Assembly: GCA_900319405.1 (NCBI GenBank)
Contig: ONOH01000031.1
Coordinates: 1 to 56,917, forward strand
Reading direction: 5' to 3'
DNA: 56,917 bases
DNA from: an uncultured Bacteroidales bacterium
GTDB taxonomy: Bacteria > Bacteroidota > Bacteroidia > Bacteroidales > UBA932
Shown: positions 27,745 through 36,320 of the stretch, piece by piece
Position numbering within the stretch: position 1 is the stretch's first letter
Layout: every line of letters begins with the position of its first letter
Notes under the pieces: model-generated
The model's database searches: none
What the model was told of the DNA's origin: nothing
Seen by the model: only the letters and a program-made list of their open reading frames with translations
Program-made: the position numbers and the translations under genes

Positions 27745-29517
27745 CTACCGAATCTCCAGAGCGTAAGGCAGGCGGGCATAGACCCGGCCGGGCTCCTGCG
27801 CCTTGAGCTCGCCGACCGCCTTTCCAAGCGCCTCGAACGGCGTTCCGGAAAGGATACCGGGATTCTGGGGTGCTTTTCCCAAACCAATCATCATCTCCTC
27901 CATAAAGCTGAGCGGCTGCGGATATCCCACCACCTTGTATTCGTCGGAGGAATGGAGGTCGGCCAGCATAGCGGCATAGGCGATGGCATCCTCAAGGGTG
28001 CCAATCTCGTCCACCAGGCCGATGTTCAGGGCATCGGCTCCCATCCAGACACGGCCCTGGGCAATTTCGTCCACACGGGCGGGGTCCAGGTTCCGTCCCT
28101 CGGCCACCAGGTTCACAAAACGCTCATAGATATCCTCCACGGAAGCCTGCATAAAGCGGATTTCATCACTGTCAAAGGGCCGCATCAGGGAGAACATATC
28201 GCTGTGCTTGTTGGACCCTACGCTCTCTACGCCCACGCCAATCTTTTTGGTGACGTCGGAGAACTCGGGGAGCATGGAGAATACGCCGATGGAGCCGGTG
28301 ACGGTAGTGGCATCGGCATAAATCTTCTGGCATCCGTTGGAAATCCAGTATCCGCCAGAAGCGGCGTAATTGCCGAAGGAGGCCACCAGAGGCTTCTCCT
28401 TCTGAAGGAGATCCAGCGCGGCACGGATTTTCTCCGATGCCGATACACTGCCGCCGGGAGAGTTGACACGGAGCACTACGGCCTTCACGCTCTTGTCCTT
28501 CCGGATCTGGTCGATAATCTGGACAAAACGGTCTCCAGCCACGTTGCTGTAGTCCTCTTTACCGTCCACGATGTCACCATCGGCATACAGGACGGCCACA
28601 TTGCTGCGACCGGGAAGAGCGTCCGCGTGGCTGAGCACATAATCGGCGAAGGGAATGAGCACCAGTTTCTTGCTGTCATCCACCCGGGCCAGAGTGCAGA
28701 GTTTTCCTACCAGTTCTTCGTGGTTGACCAGTTCGTCCACCAGACCGACCTGCAGGTAATCCTCCGGCAGATTGAGGGAAAGATTGTCCACCAGGGCGTT
28801 GAAATCTTCCAGCGACAGCCCGCGGGCCTTGGCAATGGTGCCACCCAGTTCCTTCCAGGCCGTATTCACCATTACCTGGTTCTGTTCCCGGTTTTCGGGA
28901 GAGGCAGAGGATTTGATGAACATTTCTCCGGCGCTCTTGTATTTGCCGTGACGGATCAGCTGCACGTTCACGCCCAGCTTGTCCAATACGTCCTTGAGGA
29001 AAATCATCTGGGAGGAAATGCCTATCAGCTGGGAGGTGCCGCCGTGATGGGAGCCCATATAAATCTTGTCGGCCACCGTAGAGAGATAGAAGGATCCGTT
29101 GGAAGGGCTCTCCAGGTAAGCCACCACGGCTTTTCCGCTTTCGCGGAAGGAAGAAAGGGCAGTACGGAATTCCTCCGCGTCAGCCACTCCCATCGAGGCC
29201 TCATCAGCCCTCAGGAGTATGTACTGGACACCGGGGTCTGCGGCAGCGGTGCGGATGGCCTCCACGGCATCACGAAGCCCTATGACGGGCGTCATATCGA
29301 AACGCATCGACATCATGTCGGGGGCCGAAGCCTCCTTGCTCTGCTCGGCCAGCACGAAGGTGCCCATATCCAAATCCAGCACCCCGTTCTTGGGGAGCGC
29401 CTTCTTTCCTCCGGCCAGTGAGCCGATCAGGAAAACCAGCAGAAACAGGAAGCCGATAATCCGAAGGACAAAATAGCCGCAGATGACGGCAAGCATGGTC
29501 TTGACAAAATCTTTCAT
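27745..29517 (-). CDS. sppA: Signal peptide peptidase SppA, 67K type
   Basis: A 590-residue inner-membrane serine protease that cleaves leftover signal peptides. It has an N-terminal membrane helix (about 13-33) and two tandem SppA domains, as in the long E. coli form. The catalytic pair is present: Lys151 in TVADKIYM in the first domain and Ser387 in NYAASGGYW in the second, with VNSPGGSV at 351-358 shaping the oxyanion site. Length is close to the family norm. It lies between the AddB-like and C11 peptidase genes, with a 16-base gap to the latter. Confidence 0.94.
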   Translation of the reverse strand: MKDFVKTMLAVICGYFVLRIIGFLFLLVFLIGSLAGGKKALPKNGVLDLDMGTFVLAEQSKEASAPDMMSMRFDMTPVIGLRDAVEAIRTAAADPGVQYILLRADEASMGVADAEEFRTALSSFRESGKAVVAYLESPSNGSFYLSTVADKIYMGSHHGGTSQLIGISSQMIFLKDVLDKLGVNVQLIRHGKYKSAGEMFIKSSASPENREQNQVMVNTAWKELGGTIAKARGLSLEDFNALVDNLSLNLPEDYLQVGLVDELVNHEELVGKLCTLARVDDSKKLVLIPFADYVLSHADALPGRSNVAVLYADGDIVDGKEDYSNVAGDRFVQIIDQIRKDKSVKAVVLRVNSPGGSVSASEKIRAALDLLQKEKPLVASFGNYAASGGYWISNGCQKIYADATTVTGSIGVFSMLPEFSDVTKKIGVGVESVGSNKHSDMFSLMRPFDSDEIRFMQASVEDIYERFVNLVAEGRNLDPARVDEIAQGRVWMGADALNIGLVDEIGTLEDAIAYAAMLADLHSSDEYKVVGYPQPLSFMEEMMIGLGKAPQNPGILSGTPFEALGKAVGELKAQEPGRVYARLPYALEIR

Positions 29518-29533
29518 ACAAAAGGATATAAGA

Positions 29534-30790
29534 TTATTTTACCAGTTCCGTGGCCTTGTTCCACTCTATCTGGGTTTTGTAAAAATCGTTCAGGAATTTT
29601 GTACCCATGGAAGGAAGATACATGGAAAGACCGCTGTACACCTTGATGGGAATGCTCAAAAAATAGGGGGTGGCGGCTTTGTACAGGATACACTCATCCA
29701 ACGCAGCCTCCAGACGGGCTTCCTCCTCCGCCGTGATTCCGGCGTGGAGAAGGATGTCCTTGAGATCATAGAAATAATGCTGGTTGTAACGGAAATAGCC
29801 CTGCACCTTGTCTCCGTCTAGGGTGAGGATGGCCGGACGGTATTTCTCGAAAAGCTCTTTGCACACCGAAACGAGCTTCCCCATCCGGGCCGGCGCGACG
29901 GCGGTAATGGTAGCAGCCCGGCTGCTGCCGGTAATCCGGTCATAATAATCGAAATATTCCTTGCAGACCGCCAGCGGATCCGGCCTTTCTGCCAGAAGAT
30001 GGGAGGTAATGGTCTCGTAGCGGAAACCCGACGCCAGCACCTCCGCGGGAGAGAAGCCCACGACGTCGGCCACATCCCGGAACGCATAAGCCACCTCTAC
30101 GCAGCCGGAAAGGCACGCGTCTAAGAGCAGATAGTCCAGATGCATGGGAATGCCCTCGACGAACTCATTCAATTCCATCTCGATTCCGTCGTTGGGCGTC
30201 CTGTCCTGGCCGATGGAACGGTAGGGACTGCCGGGCGAGCCGGCTCTTTCGTAGGTGGAGGAAGATCCATAATAGCCCTCCGGAAGCCATCCGGAAGCAT
30301 GGGAAGTGAAAACCACGCCGTACCCTTTGGACGGATAATGGTCCTGCACGTAGGAAAGGGCATCGTAGATGGTCTCCTTGCGGCTCAGGGGTGTCTGCGG
30401 GTCCCAGACCCGGAGGGTGTCCCGGTGGAGTTCTCCCATCCTGTCCTTGTACAGGCGGTACAGGGACACCGGAGAAGGATCCTTGTAATTGCCGGGAGCC
30501 GTTACCGTGCGGCTGAGGACCATCACGATATCGGAAGTGAAGCCGGTCCCGACGGGAAGTTCTCCTCTTTCCAGGTCTTCCAAATCGCTGGAAAGGTAGT
30601 CGGAAAGATTGTTATACCCTCCGGAAATCACGATCATGGCACGGCGTACAGGCTGGGAATATCCCCTTTCGGGATAGGTCCTTCCCCCGCTGTCCTCTCC
30701 GCTGAAACCGGGTTCGAAATTGGCATCCTTGAAACACGACACGCTCACGGAGAGCAGGGCCAGCAAGCTTAGTATGTGAAACTTCTTCAT
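29534..30790 (-). CDS. Clostripain-family (C11) cysteine peptidase lipoprotein
   Basis: Start chosen at ATG 30790 (MKKFHIL) because the TTG-started extension lies next to the -7 box; 418 residues. The signal peptide ends in a lipobox-like SVSC (Cys19). The C11 catalytic dyad is visible as H164 in TSHASGW and C226 in LLLDACLSG, followed by VEVAYAFRDVADVVGFSPAE, the usual continuation. Clostripain-like enzymes cut after arginine or lysine, and in Bacteroides related lipoproteins activate secreted toxins; specificity here is unknown. It is probably attached to the cell surface or periplasmic face. Confidence 0.85.
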   Translation of the reverse strand: MKKFHILSLLALLSVSVSCFKDANFEPGFSGEDSGGRTYPERGYSQPVRRAMIVISGGYNNLSDYLSSDLEDLERGELPVGTGFTSDIVMVLSRTVTAPGNYKDPSPVSLYRLYKDRMGELHRDTLRVWDPQTPLSRKETIYDALSYVQDHYPSKGYGVVFTSHASGWLPEGYYGSSSTYERAGSPGSPYRSIGQDRTPNDGIEMELNEFVEGIPMHLDYLLLDACLSGCVEVAYAFRDVADVVGFSPAEVLASGFRYETITSHLLAERPDPLAVCKEYFDYYDRITGSSRAATITAVAPARMGKLVSVCKELFEKYRPAILTLDGDKVQGYFRYNQHYFYDLKDILLHAGITAEEEARLEAALDECILYKAATPYFLSIPIKVYSGLSMYLPSMGTKFLNDFYKTQIEWNKATELVK

Positions 30791-30808
30791 AATCTGCCTA
30801 TAATTATA

Positions 30809-30816
30809 CAAAGTTA
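30809..30816 (-). promoter_or_regulatory. -7 box of the C11 peptidase promoter
   Basis: The minus strand reads TAACTTTG, 18 bases before the ATG at 30790. This short distance means a very short leader and argues against the longer TTG start at 30811. No clear -33 element. Confidence 0.55.
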
Positions 30817-30833
30817 GTGATTATTTTCGATTT

Positions 30834-30865
30834 TTTGTTTTTTTCTCACATTGCTTGTATCTTTG
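30834..30865 (+). promoter_or_regulatory. Promoter of the DPP III-like gene
   Basis: TTTG at 30834-30837, 20 bases, then TATCTTTG at 30858-30865: a full Bacteroidota promoter, 38 bases before the ATG at 30904. The spacer is T-rich. Confidence 0.75.
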
Positions 30866-30903
30866 CCCCAGCCGGCAGCCTGTGCCGATAATGATTTAAG
30901 GAA

Positions 30904-32910
30904 ATGAAAAGTATCGCCAAAATGATGATAGTGACCGGTGCGGCCGCCCTGCTGGCCGCCTGCGAGGGACCCGTCCGTGAAAACGAGCCATCCGATTTCA
31001 AGTACACCATCGACGCATTCGCCGACCTGAAAGTGATGCGTTACCGCATCCCCGGTTGGGAAAACCTCACCCTCCAACAAAAAGAATACGCATACTACCT
31101 GTCCGAGGCCGCCAAGTACGGCCGGGACATTCTCTGGGACCAGAACTGCAAGGACAACCTCCGCGTGCGTCATGCCCTGGAATCCATCCTGGAGACGGAA
31201 GGAATCGATACCGCCACTTCCGAATACCAGGATTTCCTCACCTATGCCAAGCGGGTGTTCTTCTCCAACGGCATCCACCACCATTATGCCGAGGACAAAA
31301 TCTTCCCCGCCTGCCCCAGATCCTATTTCGCTTCCCTGCTGGAGAAGGCCGGAGTGGATGACGAAGGCCTGCTGGACGTTATCTACAACCCGGCCATCTG
31401 GCCCCAGCGCCGCTCCACCGACACTTCCGGGGACATCGTCAGGCAATCGGCCGTCAATTATTATGAGAATGTAAGCCGCGAAGAAGTAGAGCGCTACTAT
31501 GCCGGCATCGTCAAGCCCGAAGACCCCGAGCCCGTTTCCTACGGCCTCAACACCAAGGTGGTGAAGGGAAAAGACGGTGTTGTCCGGGAACTGCCCTGGA
31601 AAATCGGAGGCCTCTACTCCCCCGCCATCGAGAAAATCTGCGAGCAGCTGGAAAAGGCAAGGGGCGTCGCGGAAAACGACATCCAGAAAAAAGCGCTGGG
31701 CATCCTTATCGACTACTACAAAACCGGAGACCTCCGCAAATGGGACCTGTTCAATATTGAATGGGTGAAGGACACGCTGGGAACGGTGGACTTCATCAAC
31801 GGTTTCATAGAGGACTACAACGACCCCCTGGGCCGCAAGGCTTCCTGGGAAGGCTATGTAAACATCAAGGACTTCGAGGCTTCCAAGCGCACGGAAATCC
31901 TCTCGGCCAACGCCCAGTGGTTCGAGGACAACTCCCCGGTAGACCCCCGTTTCAGGAAAGCCACGGTCAAGGGCGTATCGGCCAAGGTGATCAACGCCGT
32001 CTGCCTGGCTGGAGACAGCTATCCTTCCACGCCTATCGGCATCAATCTGCCCAATGCCGACTGGATCCGGAAGGAGCACGGATCCAAGAGCGTCACCATT
32101 GCCAACATCACACACACCTACGACTGGGCCGCCCAGGAAATGCCCACCAGCACCCTCGCGGAGTTCGCCTTCGACAAGAAGGAAATCGCGCTGGCCAAGA
32201 AGTGGGGCACCATCGCCGATGAAATCCACACCGACCTCCACGAATGCCTGGGCCACGCCTCCGGCCAGCTCCTTCCCGGGGTGAGCACCACCGCCATGGG
32301 AGAGTACGCATCGGCCCTGGAGGAAGCCCGCGCCGACCTTTTCGGCCTCTATTACACGGCCGACCCCAAGATGGTGGAACTGGGCATCATGCCGGACCCC
32401 GAGGCCTACAAGGCCGAATATTCCAACTACATCCGCAATGGACTGATGGTGCAGTTCACCCGCGTGGAACTGGGCCGGCCCAATACGGAAGCCCACATGC
32501 AGAACCGCAAGCTCATCGCCGAGTGGTGCTATGAAAAAGGGGCGAAGGACAAGGTTATCGTGAAAAAAGTGAAAAAAGGAAAAACCTACTTCGTCGTGAA
32601 GGATTACGTGAAACTCCGCGCCCTGTTTGCCCAGCTCCTGGCCGAGATTCAGAGAATCAAGAGCGAAGGAGACTACGAGGCCGGAAAGGCCCTCATCGAA
32701 ACCTACGCCGTCCATATTGACCCGCAGCTGCACCAGGAGGTGCTGGAGCGCTACAAGGCTTTGAACCTCAAACCCTACGGCGGTTTCGTGAATCCCGAAA
32801 TCCAGCCCGTCTTTTCCAAGGACGGCGCTGTCACGGACTACGTCCCCGTTTACACCGACGACTACCTGGGGCAAATGCTTTTATACGGAAAAAAATACGC
32901 AACCCTTTGA
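30904..32910 (+). CDS. Dipeptidyl peptidase III-like metallopeptidase (M49) lipoprotein
   Basis: The 668-residue protein has a signal peptide with lipobox LAAC (Cys20), so it works outside the cytoplasm. The M49 zinc site is present as HECLGH at 446-451 (the family's HExxxH form) with the third ligand region EEARAD at 473-478. These enzymes release dipeptides from the N-terminus of short peptides. A Cys replaces the more usual leucine inside the zinc motif. It is divergent from the C11 peptidase gene, so the two form a small peptide-degrading locus, and it overlaps xerD by four bases. Confidence 0.88.
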   Translation: MKSIAKMMIVTGAAALLAACEGPVRENEPSDFKYTIDAFADLKVMRYRIPGWENLTLQQKEYAYYLSEAAKYGRDILWDQNCKDNLRVRHALESILETEGIDTATSEYQDFLTYAKRVFFSNGIHHHYAEDKIFPACPRSYFASLLEKAGVDDEGLLDVIYNPAIWPQRRSTDTSGDIVRQSAVNYYENVSREEVERYYAGIVKPEDPEPVSYGLNTKVVKGKDGVVRELPWKIGGLYSPAIEKICEQLEKARGVAENDIQKKALGILIDYYKTGDLRKWDLFNIEWVKDTLGTVDFINGFIEDYNDPLGRKASWEGYVNIKDFEASKRTEILSANAQWFEDNSPVDPRFRKATVKGVSAKVINAVCLAGDSYPSTPIGINLPNADWIRKEHGSKSVTIANITHTYDWAAQEMPTSTLAEFAFDKKEIALAKKWGTIADEIHTDLHECLGHASGQLLPGVSTTAMGEYASALEEARADLFGLYYTADPKMVELGIMPDPEAYKAEYSNYIRNGLMVQFTRVELGRPNTEAHMQNRKLIAEWCYEKGAKDKVIVKKVKKGKTYFVVKDYVKLRALFAQLLAEIQRIKSEGDYEAGKALIETYAVHIDPQLHQEVLERYKALNLKPYGGFVNPEIQPVFSKDGAVTDYVPVYTDDYLGQMLLYGKKYATL

Positions 32911-33770
32911 TTAAAGACTACAGGAATTATCTTCGGCTGGAGCGTAGGATGTCACCCAATACGGTGGCATCCTATTGTCACGATGTCCGGGAGTTCCTGG
33001 AATTCTGCGAACTGGAGCCCCGGGCGGTAACCCCGGCCGATATCGAATCCTACCTGGGCCAGGTTGCGGCCAACGGCCTTTCCAAACGAAGCACCGCCCG
33101 GCTGGTGAGCGCCCTGAGGAATTTTTTCTCCTGGTGCGTGGAAGAGGGAGAAGTGAAGGAGAATCCCTGCGACCGGGTAGATGCGCCCAAACTGGGGAAA
33201 TACCTTCCGGCCGTCCTGAGCGTGGAAGAGGTCACGGCCATCCTGGAATCGGTGGACGGGAAGGCTCCCTTCGGCAAGCGCAACCGCGCCATCCTGGAAG
33301 TCCTCTACGGCTGCGGCCTCCGCGTCAGCGAAGCCGCCTCCCTGCGCATCTCGCACGTTCATCTGGACGACGGCTTCGTAGACGTTATCGGCAAGGGAAA
33401 CAAGCAGCGCCTGGTCCCCCTCGGCGAAATGGCGGCCGACGCCATCCGCACCTACCTTCCCGACCGGCCGGAACCCGCCTCCCCCGCCTACGAAGATTTC
33501 CTTTTCCTGAACCGCTTCGGAAAGCCCCTCAGCCGCGTTTCGCTATTCAATCTGGTCAAGGACCAGGCCATGGTCGCCGGCATCCGGAAGGAGATTTCCC
33601 CCCACACCTTCCGCCACTCTTTTGCCACCCATCTGATCGAGAACGGGGCCGACCTGCGCATCGTCCAGGAGATGCTGGGACATGAGAGTATCCTGACCAC
33701 GGAAATCTACACCCACATCGACAGTTCCACCTGGCACCGTTCGGTGCTGGAGCATCATCCCCGGCATTGA
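32907..33770 (+). CDS. xerD: Tyrosine site-specific recombinase XerD
   Basis: A 287-residue integrase-fold protein with a SAM-like N-terminal domain (1-90) and all catalytic residues in place: R139, K163, H233, R236, H259 and Tyr268 in IYTHID. It resolves chromosome dimers at dif with XerC and FtsK; an ftsK gene is in this window at 42155. The only early start is TTG at 32907, overlapping the DPP III stop (TTGA); the first ATG in frame is 14 codons later and would cut the conserved N-terminal helix. No attachment sites or cargo genes are nearby, so it is a housekeeping recombinase rather than a mobile-element integrase. Confidence 0.9.
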   Translation: MIKDYRNYLRLERRMSPNTVASYCHDVREFLEFCELEPRAVTPADIESYLGQVAANGLSKRSTARLVSALRNFFSWCVEEGEVKENPCDRVDAPKLGKYLPAVLSVEEVTAILESVDGKAPFGKRNRAILEVLYGCGLRVSEAASLRISHVHLDDGFVDVIGKGNKQRLVPLGEMAADAIRTYLPDRPEPASPAYEDFLFLNRFGKPLSRVSLFNLVKDQAMVAGIRKEISPHTFRHSFATHLIENGADLRIVQEMLGHESILTTEIYTHIDSSTWHRSVLEHHPRH

Positions 33771-33780
33771 TTCCAAAGGA

Positions 33781-33812
33781 TTTGACGGATTCAAAAAAAA
33801 TTCCTATCTTTG
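33781..33812 (+). promoter_or_regulatory. Promoter of the rplY-pth unit
   Basis: TTTG (33781-33784), 20 bases, TATCTTTG (33805-33812). The ATG is 85 bases further on, so the leader is about 75 bases; I see no strong hairpin in it. Confidence 0.75.
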
Positions 33813-33896
33813 CGCGCTTAAAAAGCCGCAAGGTTTTTTGGTGCAATGGGGTGCTTGAAATAGAGCACTGAGTAACACGTTTTTATTTTAACAGCA

Positions 33897-34416
33897 ATGA
33901 AGCATTTTACGCTGAATGGCGAAATCCGCCAGAAGGGCAACAAGGCCGTCATCAAGGCCTTCCGCGCACAGGGTCTGGTTCCCTGCAACCTCTACGGTGC
34001 CGGTATGGAAAACATCCTTTTCACGGTTAATGAGAAAGAGCTGAAGGGTCTCACCCACACGCCCGCTTCCTACATCGTGGACTTGAACCTCGGCGGCAAG
34101 GTCTATACCGCCGTCGCCCACGAGTATCAGTGGCATCCGGTAAGCGACAACTGCCTCCACGTGGACTTCCTCTCCGTCAATGAGACCAAGCCCATCGTCA
34201 TCGCCGTTCCCCTGAACATCACCGGTCACCCGGTGGGCGTGCAGGCCGGCGGTAAGTTCACCCAGAGCGCCCGCAGCCTCAAAGTCTGCGCCCTGATGAA
34301 GGCCCTCCCCGACCAGCTGGACATCGGACAAGAACACCATCATCTGCTCCGTCAAGACCACCCGCGCCATGCAGCAGGCCGCTCAGGAAGCAGCCAAGGC
34401 TGCCGCTAATCAGTAG
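33897..34416 (+). pseudogene. rplY: Ribosomal protein L25/Ctc, internally deleted and frameshifted
   Basis: The first 143 residues are a normal L25/TL5 protein: an N-terminal 5S rRNA-binding domain and the CTC-type beta domain up to ALMKALPDQLDI. Then about 25-29 residues of the usual C-terminal domain are missing, and the reading frame changes. After the junction near 34323-34334 the expected C-terminus (NTIICSVKTTRAMQQAA...) is found in another frame, stopping at TAG 34414-34416 two bases before pth. The literal frame instead ends at TAA 34407-34409 with a nonsense tail. So a deletion not divisible by three has occurred, in the cell or in the assembly. The protein may still bind 5S RNA. L25 is dispensable in E. 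coli. Confidence 0.85.
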
Positions 34417-34418
34417 GA

Positions 34419-35054
34419 ATGGAGTACCTGGTTGTCGGTCTGGGAAACATCGGGGCGGAATACGCCTCGACCCGGCACAATTTGGGATTTATGGTATTGG
34501 ATGCCTGGGCTCAGGCATCCAATGTCCTTTTCAGGACAGACCGCTACGGAGACATCGCCGAAGTCTCTTTCAAGGGCCGATGGTTCGTGCTCCTGAAACC
34601 CAGTACCTATATGAATCTCAGCGGCAACGCAGTCCGTTACTGGATGCAGAAACTGCATCTTCCCCTGGAGAACCTCATCGTCATTTCGGACGATATCAAC
34701 CTGCCCTTCGGAACGCTGAGGATGCGCGCAGGAGGCTCCTCCGGCGGTCATAACGGACTGGAGGACATCAGCCGGAAACTGGAAAGCGACCAGTGGACCC
34801 GGATCCGAGTAGGTATCGGCAACGAATTTTCACGGGGCCGGCAGGTGGACTATGTGCTGGGAGACCTGTCGGTAGAAGAAAAAGAGCAGGTCCCGCAGCT
34901 GGCTTCCCGCATTATCCAGGGCATCAAGGACATTTCCACCATCGGGGTGCAGAGGGCGATGAATTCGTTGAATACCCGCCCGAAAAAACAGGACAAAGAA
35001 GAAAACAAGGAGCAAAACGGCGAAAACAGCGCCCTTGAGAGCGCTGAAATGTGA
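34419..35054 (+). CDS. pth: Peptidyl-tRNA hydrolase
   Basis: The enzyme frees tRNA from stalled peptidyl-tRNA. The 211 residues show catalytic His20 in STRHNLGFMVLD, the KPSTYMNLSG loop (asparagine), ISDDINLPFG and GGHNGLEDI. The fold ends at about 190; the last 20-25 residues are a charged, low-complexity tail (QDKEENKEQNGEN) not needed for activity. rplY-pth is a common gene pair. Confidence 0.95.
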   Translation: MEYLVVGLGNIGAEYASTRHNLGFMVLDAWAQASNVLFRTDRYGDIAEVSFKGRWFVLLKPSTYMNLSGNAVRYWMQKLHLPLENLIVISDDINLPFGTLRMRAGGSSGGHNGLEDISRKLESDQWTRIRVGIGNEFSRGRQVDYVLGDLSVEEKEQVPQLASRIIQGIKDISTIGVQRAMNSLNTRPKKQDKEENKEQNGENSALESAEM

Positions 35055-35071
35055 TTTTTTTCAAAAAATCC

Positions 35072-35102
35072 TTTGGGATTTAATTTTTTTTCTTTACCTT
35101 GC
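35072..35102 (+). promoter_or_regulatory. Candidate promoter of the histone-like gene
   Basis: TTTG (35072-35075), 19 bases, TACCTTGC (35095-35102). The -7 box differs from TAnnTTTG in the last two positions. It lies 48 bases before the ATG at 35151. Confidence 0.5.
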
Positions 35103-35150
35103 AACGAGTTTTGACACAATCAATTATCAACCAATAAAACAAAACTAGTC

Positions 35151-35324
35151 ATGAAAGAGCTTTTGGAAAAAATTTATGCTGAAGCCCAGGCTTTCGGTAA
35201 GGATGCAACCCTGCAGATGAACAAGGGAAACAAGGCTGCCGGTGCCCGAGCCCGCAAGGCCGCCCTGGCCCTGATGAAGGACCTCAAGGAGTTCCGCAAA
35301 GTTTCTGTAGAGGCCGCCAAGTAA
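35151..35324 (+). CDS. Histone H1-like small basic protein (Hc1 family)
   Basis: A 57-residue protein, MKELLEKIYAEAQAFGKD then a lysine- and alanine-rich helix and a final LMKDLKEFRKVSVEAAK. It matches the Hc1-like histone family (PF07432) of Bacteroidota in length and in the KAAGARARKAALALMKDLKEFRK pattern. Such proteins are thought to bind DNA and shape the nucleoid. The gene has its own promoter candidate and a strong terminator, as expected for a single abundant transcript. Confidence 0.85.
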   Translation: MKELLEKIYAEAQAFGKDATLQMNKGNKAAGARARKAALALMKDLKEFRKVSVEAAK

Positions 35325-35343
35325 GCTACGGCAGAAATTTTTT

Positions 35344-35391
35344 ATAAAACGTTGCAGATTTTTTCATTTTTCTGCAACGTTTTATTTTTTT
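35344..35391 (+). terminator. Strong intrinsic terminator of the histone-like gene
   Basis: ATAAAACGTTGCAGA (35344-35358) pairs without mismatch over 15 bp with TCTGCAACGTTTTAT (35371-35385), followed by TTTTTT. It begins 19 bases after the stop codon. Confidence 0.9.
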
Positions 35392-35428
35392 CTGCATCTA
35401 TATAGTAGGTTTAGGTTTTAGTACACGT

Positions 35429-35478
35429 CAAGAAACCGGCTCTCCAAGTTCGCTTGAAGGCCGGCTTTCTTGTTTTTA
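35429..35478 (+). terminator. Second intrinsic terminator
   Basis: CAAGAAACCGGC (35429-35440) pairs with GCCGGCTTTCTTG (35460-35472) with one bulge, then TTTTTATT. Its T run is on the plus strand, so it does not serve tpiA, which ends at 35507 on the other strand. It may end a short transcript starting in the 40 bases after the first terminator, or back it up. Confidence 0.7.
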
Positions 35479-35506
35479 TTACCCTGATAAGAGAACGATA
35501 ACGCGA

Positions 35507-36262
35507 TCAGAAACTGGTGGCGATGCCGAGAAAATCTTCGGCCTTGAGGGCGGCGCCGCCGATGAGGCCGCCGTCGATGTCCTTCTGGGCAAAGAGCTCC
35601 TTGGCGTTGGAGGGCTTGCAGGAGCCGCCGTAGAGGATGGTCATATCCTGGGCCACCTGGGCGCCGAACCGCTCTTCAATGACGCCGCGGATGCAGGCGT
35701 GGATTTCCTGGGCCTGCTCTGCCGTAGCGGTTTTACCGGTTCCGATAGCCCATACGGGTTCGTAGGCAATAACCACATTGGCCATATCCTGCGCCGTGAA
35801 GTTGTACAGGACGGCCTTGGTTTGTGCGGTCACCACCTCGAAGTGCTTGCCGGCTTCGCGCTCGTCCAGGTTTTCACCCACGCAGAGAATCACCTTCAAG
35901 CCGGCATCCAGGGCCAGCCGGGTCTTCACAACCAGCTTCTCATCGGTTTCTCCATAATACTGACGACGCTCGCTGTGCCCCAGAATGGTGTACTGGCAGC
36001 CCACGGAAGCGAGCATATTCACGGCCACTTCACCGGTGTAGGCACCCTTCTCGTGGTCGGCGCAATTCTGGGCGCTGAGGGCCACCTTGGACCCCTTGAG
36101 GGCCTCTGCGACCGAGCAGAGATGGGTGAAGGGGGGGGCCACGACCAACTCTACGTTGGCAGGAAGGTCTTTGGCTTTTTCTACGACGGCCTTGGCGAGT
36201 TCAACGCCCTCGGGAACGGTGGTGTTCATTTTCCAGTTCCCGGCTACAATCAATTTACGCAT
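35507..36262 (-). CDS. tpiA: Triosephosphate isomerase
   Basis: The glycolytic enzyme that interconverts dihydroxyacetone phosphate and glyceraldehyde 3-phosphate. The 251 residues show the catalytic set: Lys11 in AGNWKMN, His96 in LGHSERR, Glu168 in AYEPVWAIGTG, the flexible loop after it, and LYGGSCKPSN and DGGLIGGAAL phosphate loops near the C-terminus. Length normal. It is separated from the ptb-like gene by a terminator and so is transcribed on its own. Confidence 0.97.
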   Translation of the reverse strand: MRKLIVAGNWKMNTTVPEGVELAKAVVEKAKDLPANVELVVAPPFTHLCSVAEALKGSKVALSAQNCADHEKGAYTGEVAVNMLASVGCQYTILGHSERRQYYGETDEKLVVKTRLALDAGLKVILCVGENLDEREAGKHFEVVTAQTKAVLYNFTAQDMANVVIAYEPVWAIGTGKTATAEQAQEIHACIRGVIEERFGAQVAQDMTILYGGSCKPSNAKELFAQKDIDGGLIGGAALKAEDFLGIATSF

Positions 36263-36280
36263 CTTACTACTATACTAACT

Positions 36281-36312
36281 AAAAATTAAAAAATGCCCGG
36301 CAGGCACCGGGC
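36281..36312 (-). terminator. Intrinsic terminator of the ackA/acyltransferase unit
   Basis: On the minus strand GCCCGGTGCCTGCCGGGC (36312-36295) forms a tight GC stem followed by ATTTTTTAATTTTT. It starts nine bases after the acyltransferase stop and ends 19 bases before the tpiA start. Confidence 0.85.
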
Positions 36313-36320
36313 AAGACATA

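Noticed and set aside
32907-33770. Tyrosine recombinase as sign of a mobile element
   Set aside because: Length and catalytic residues are those of XerD, neighbours are housekeeping genes, and no repeats or cargo are seen at its borders.
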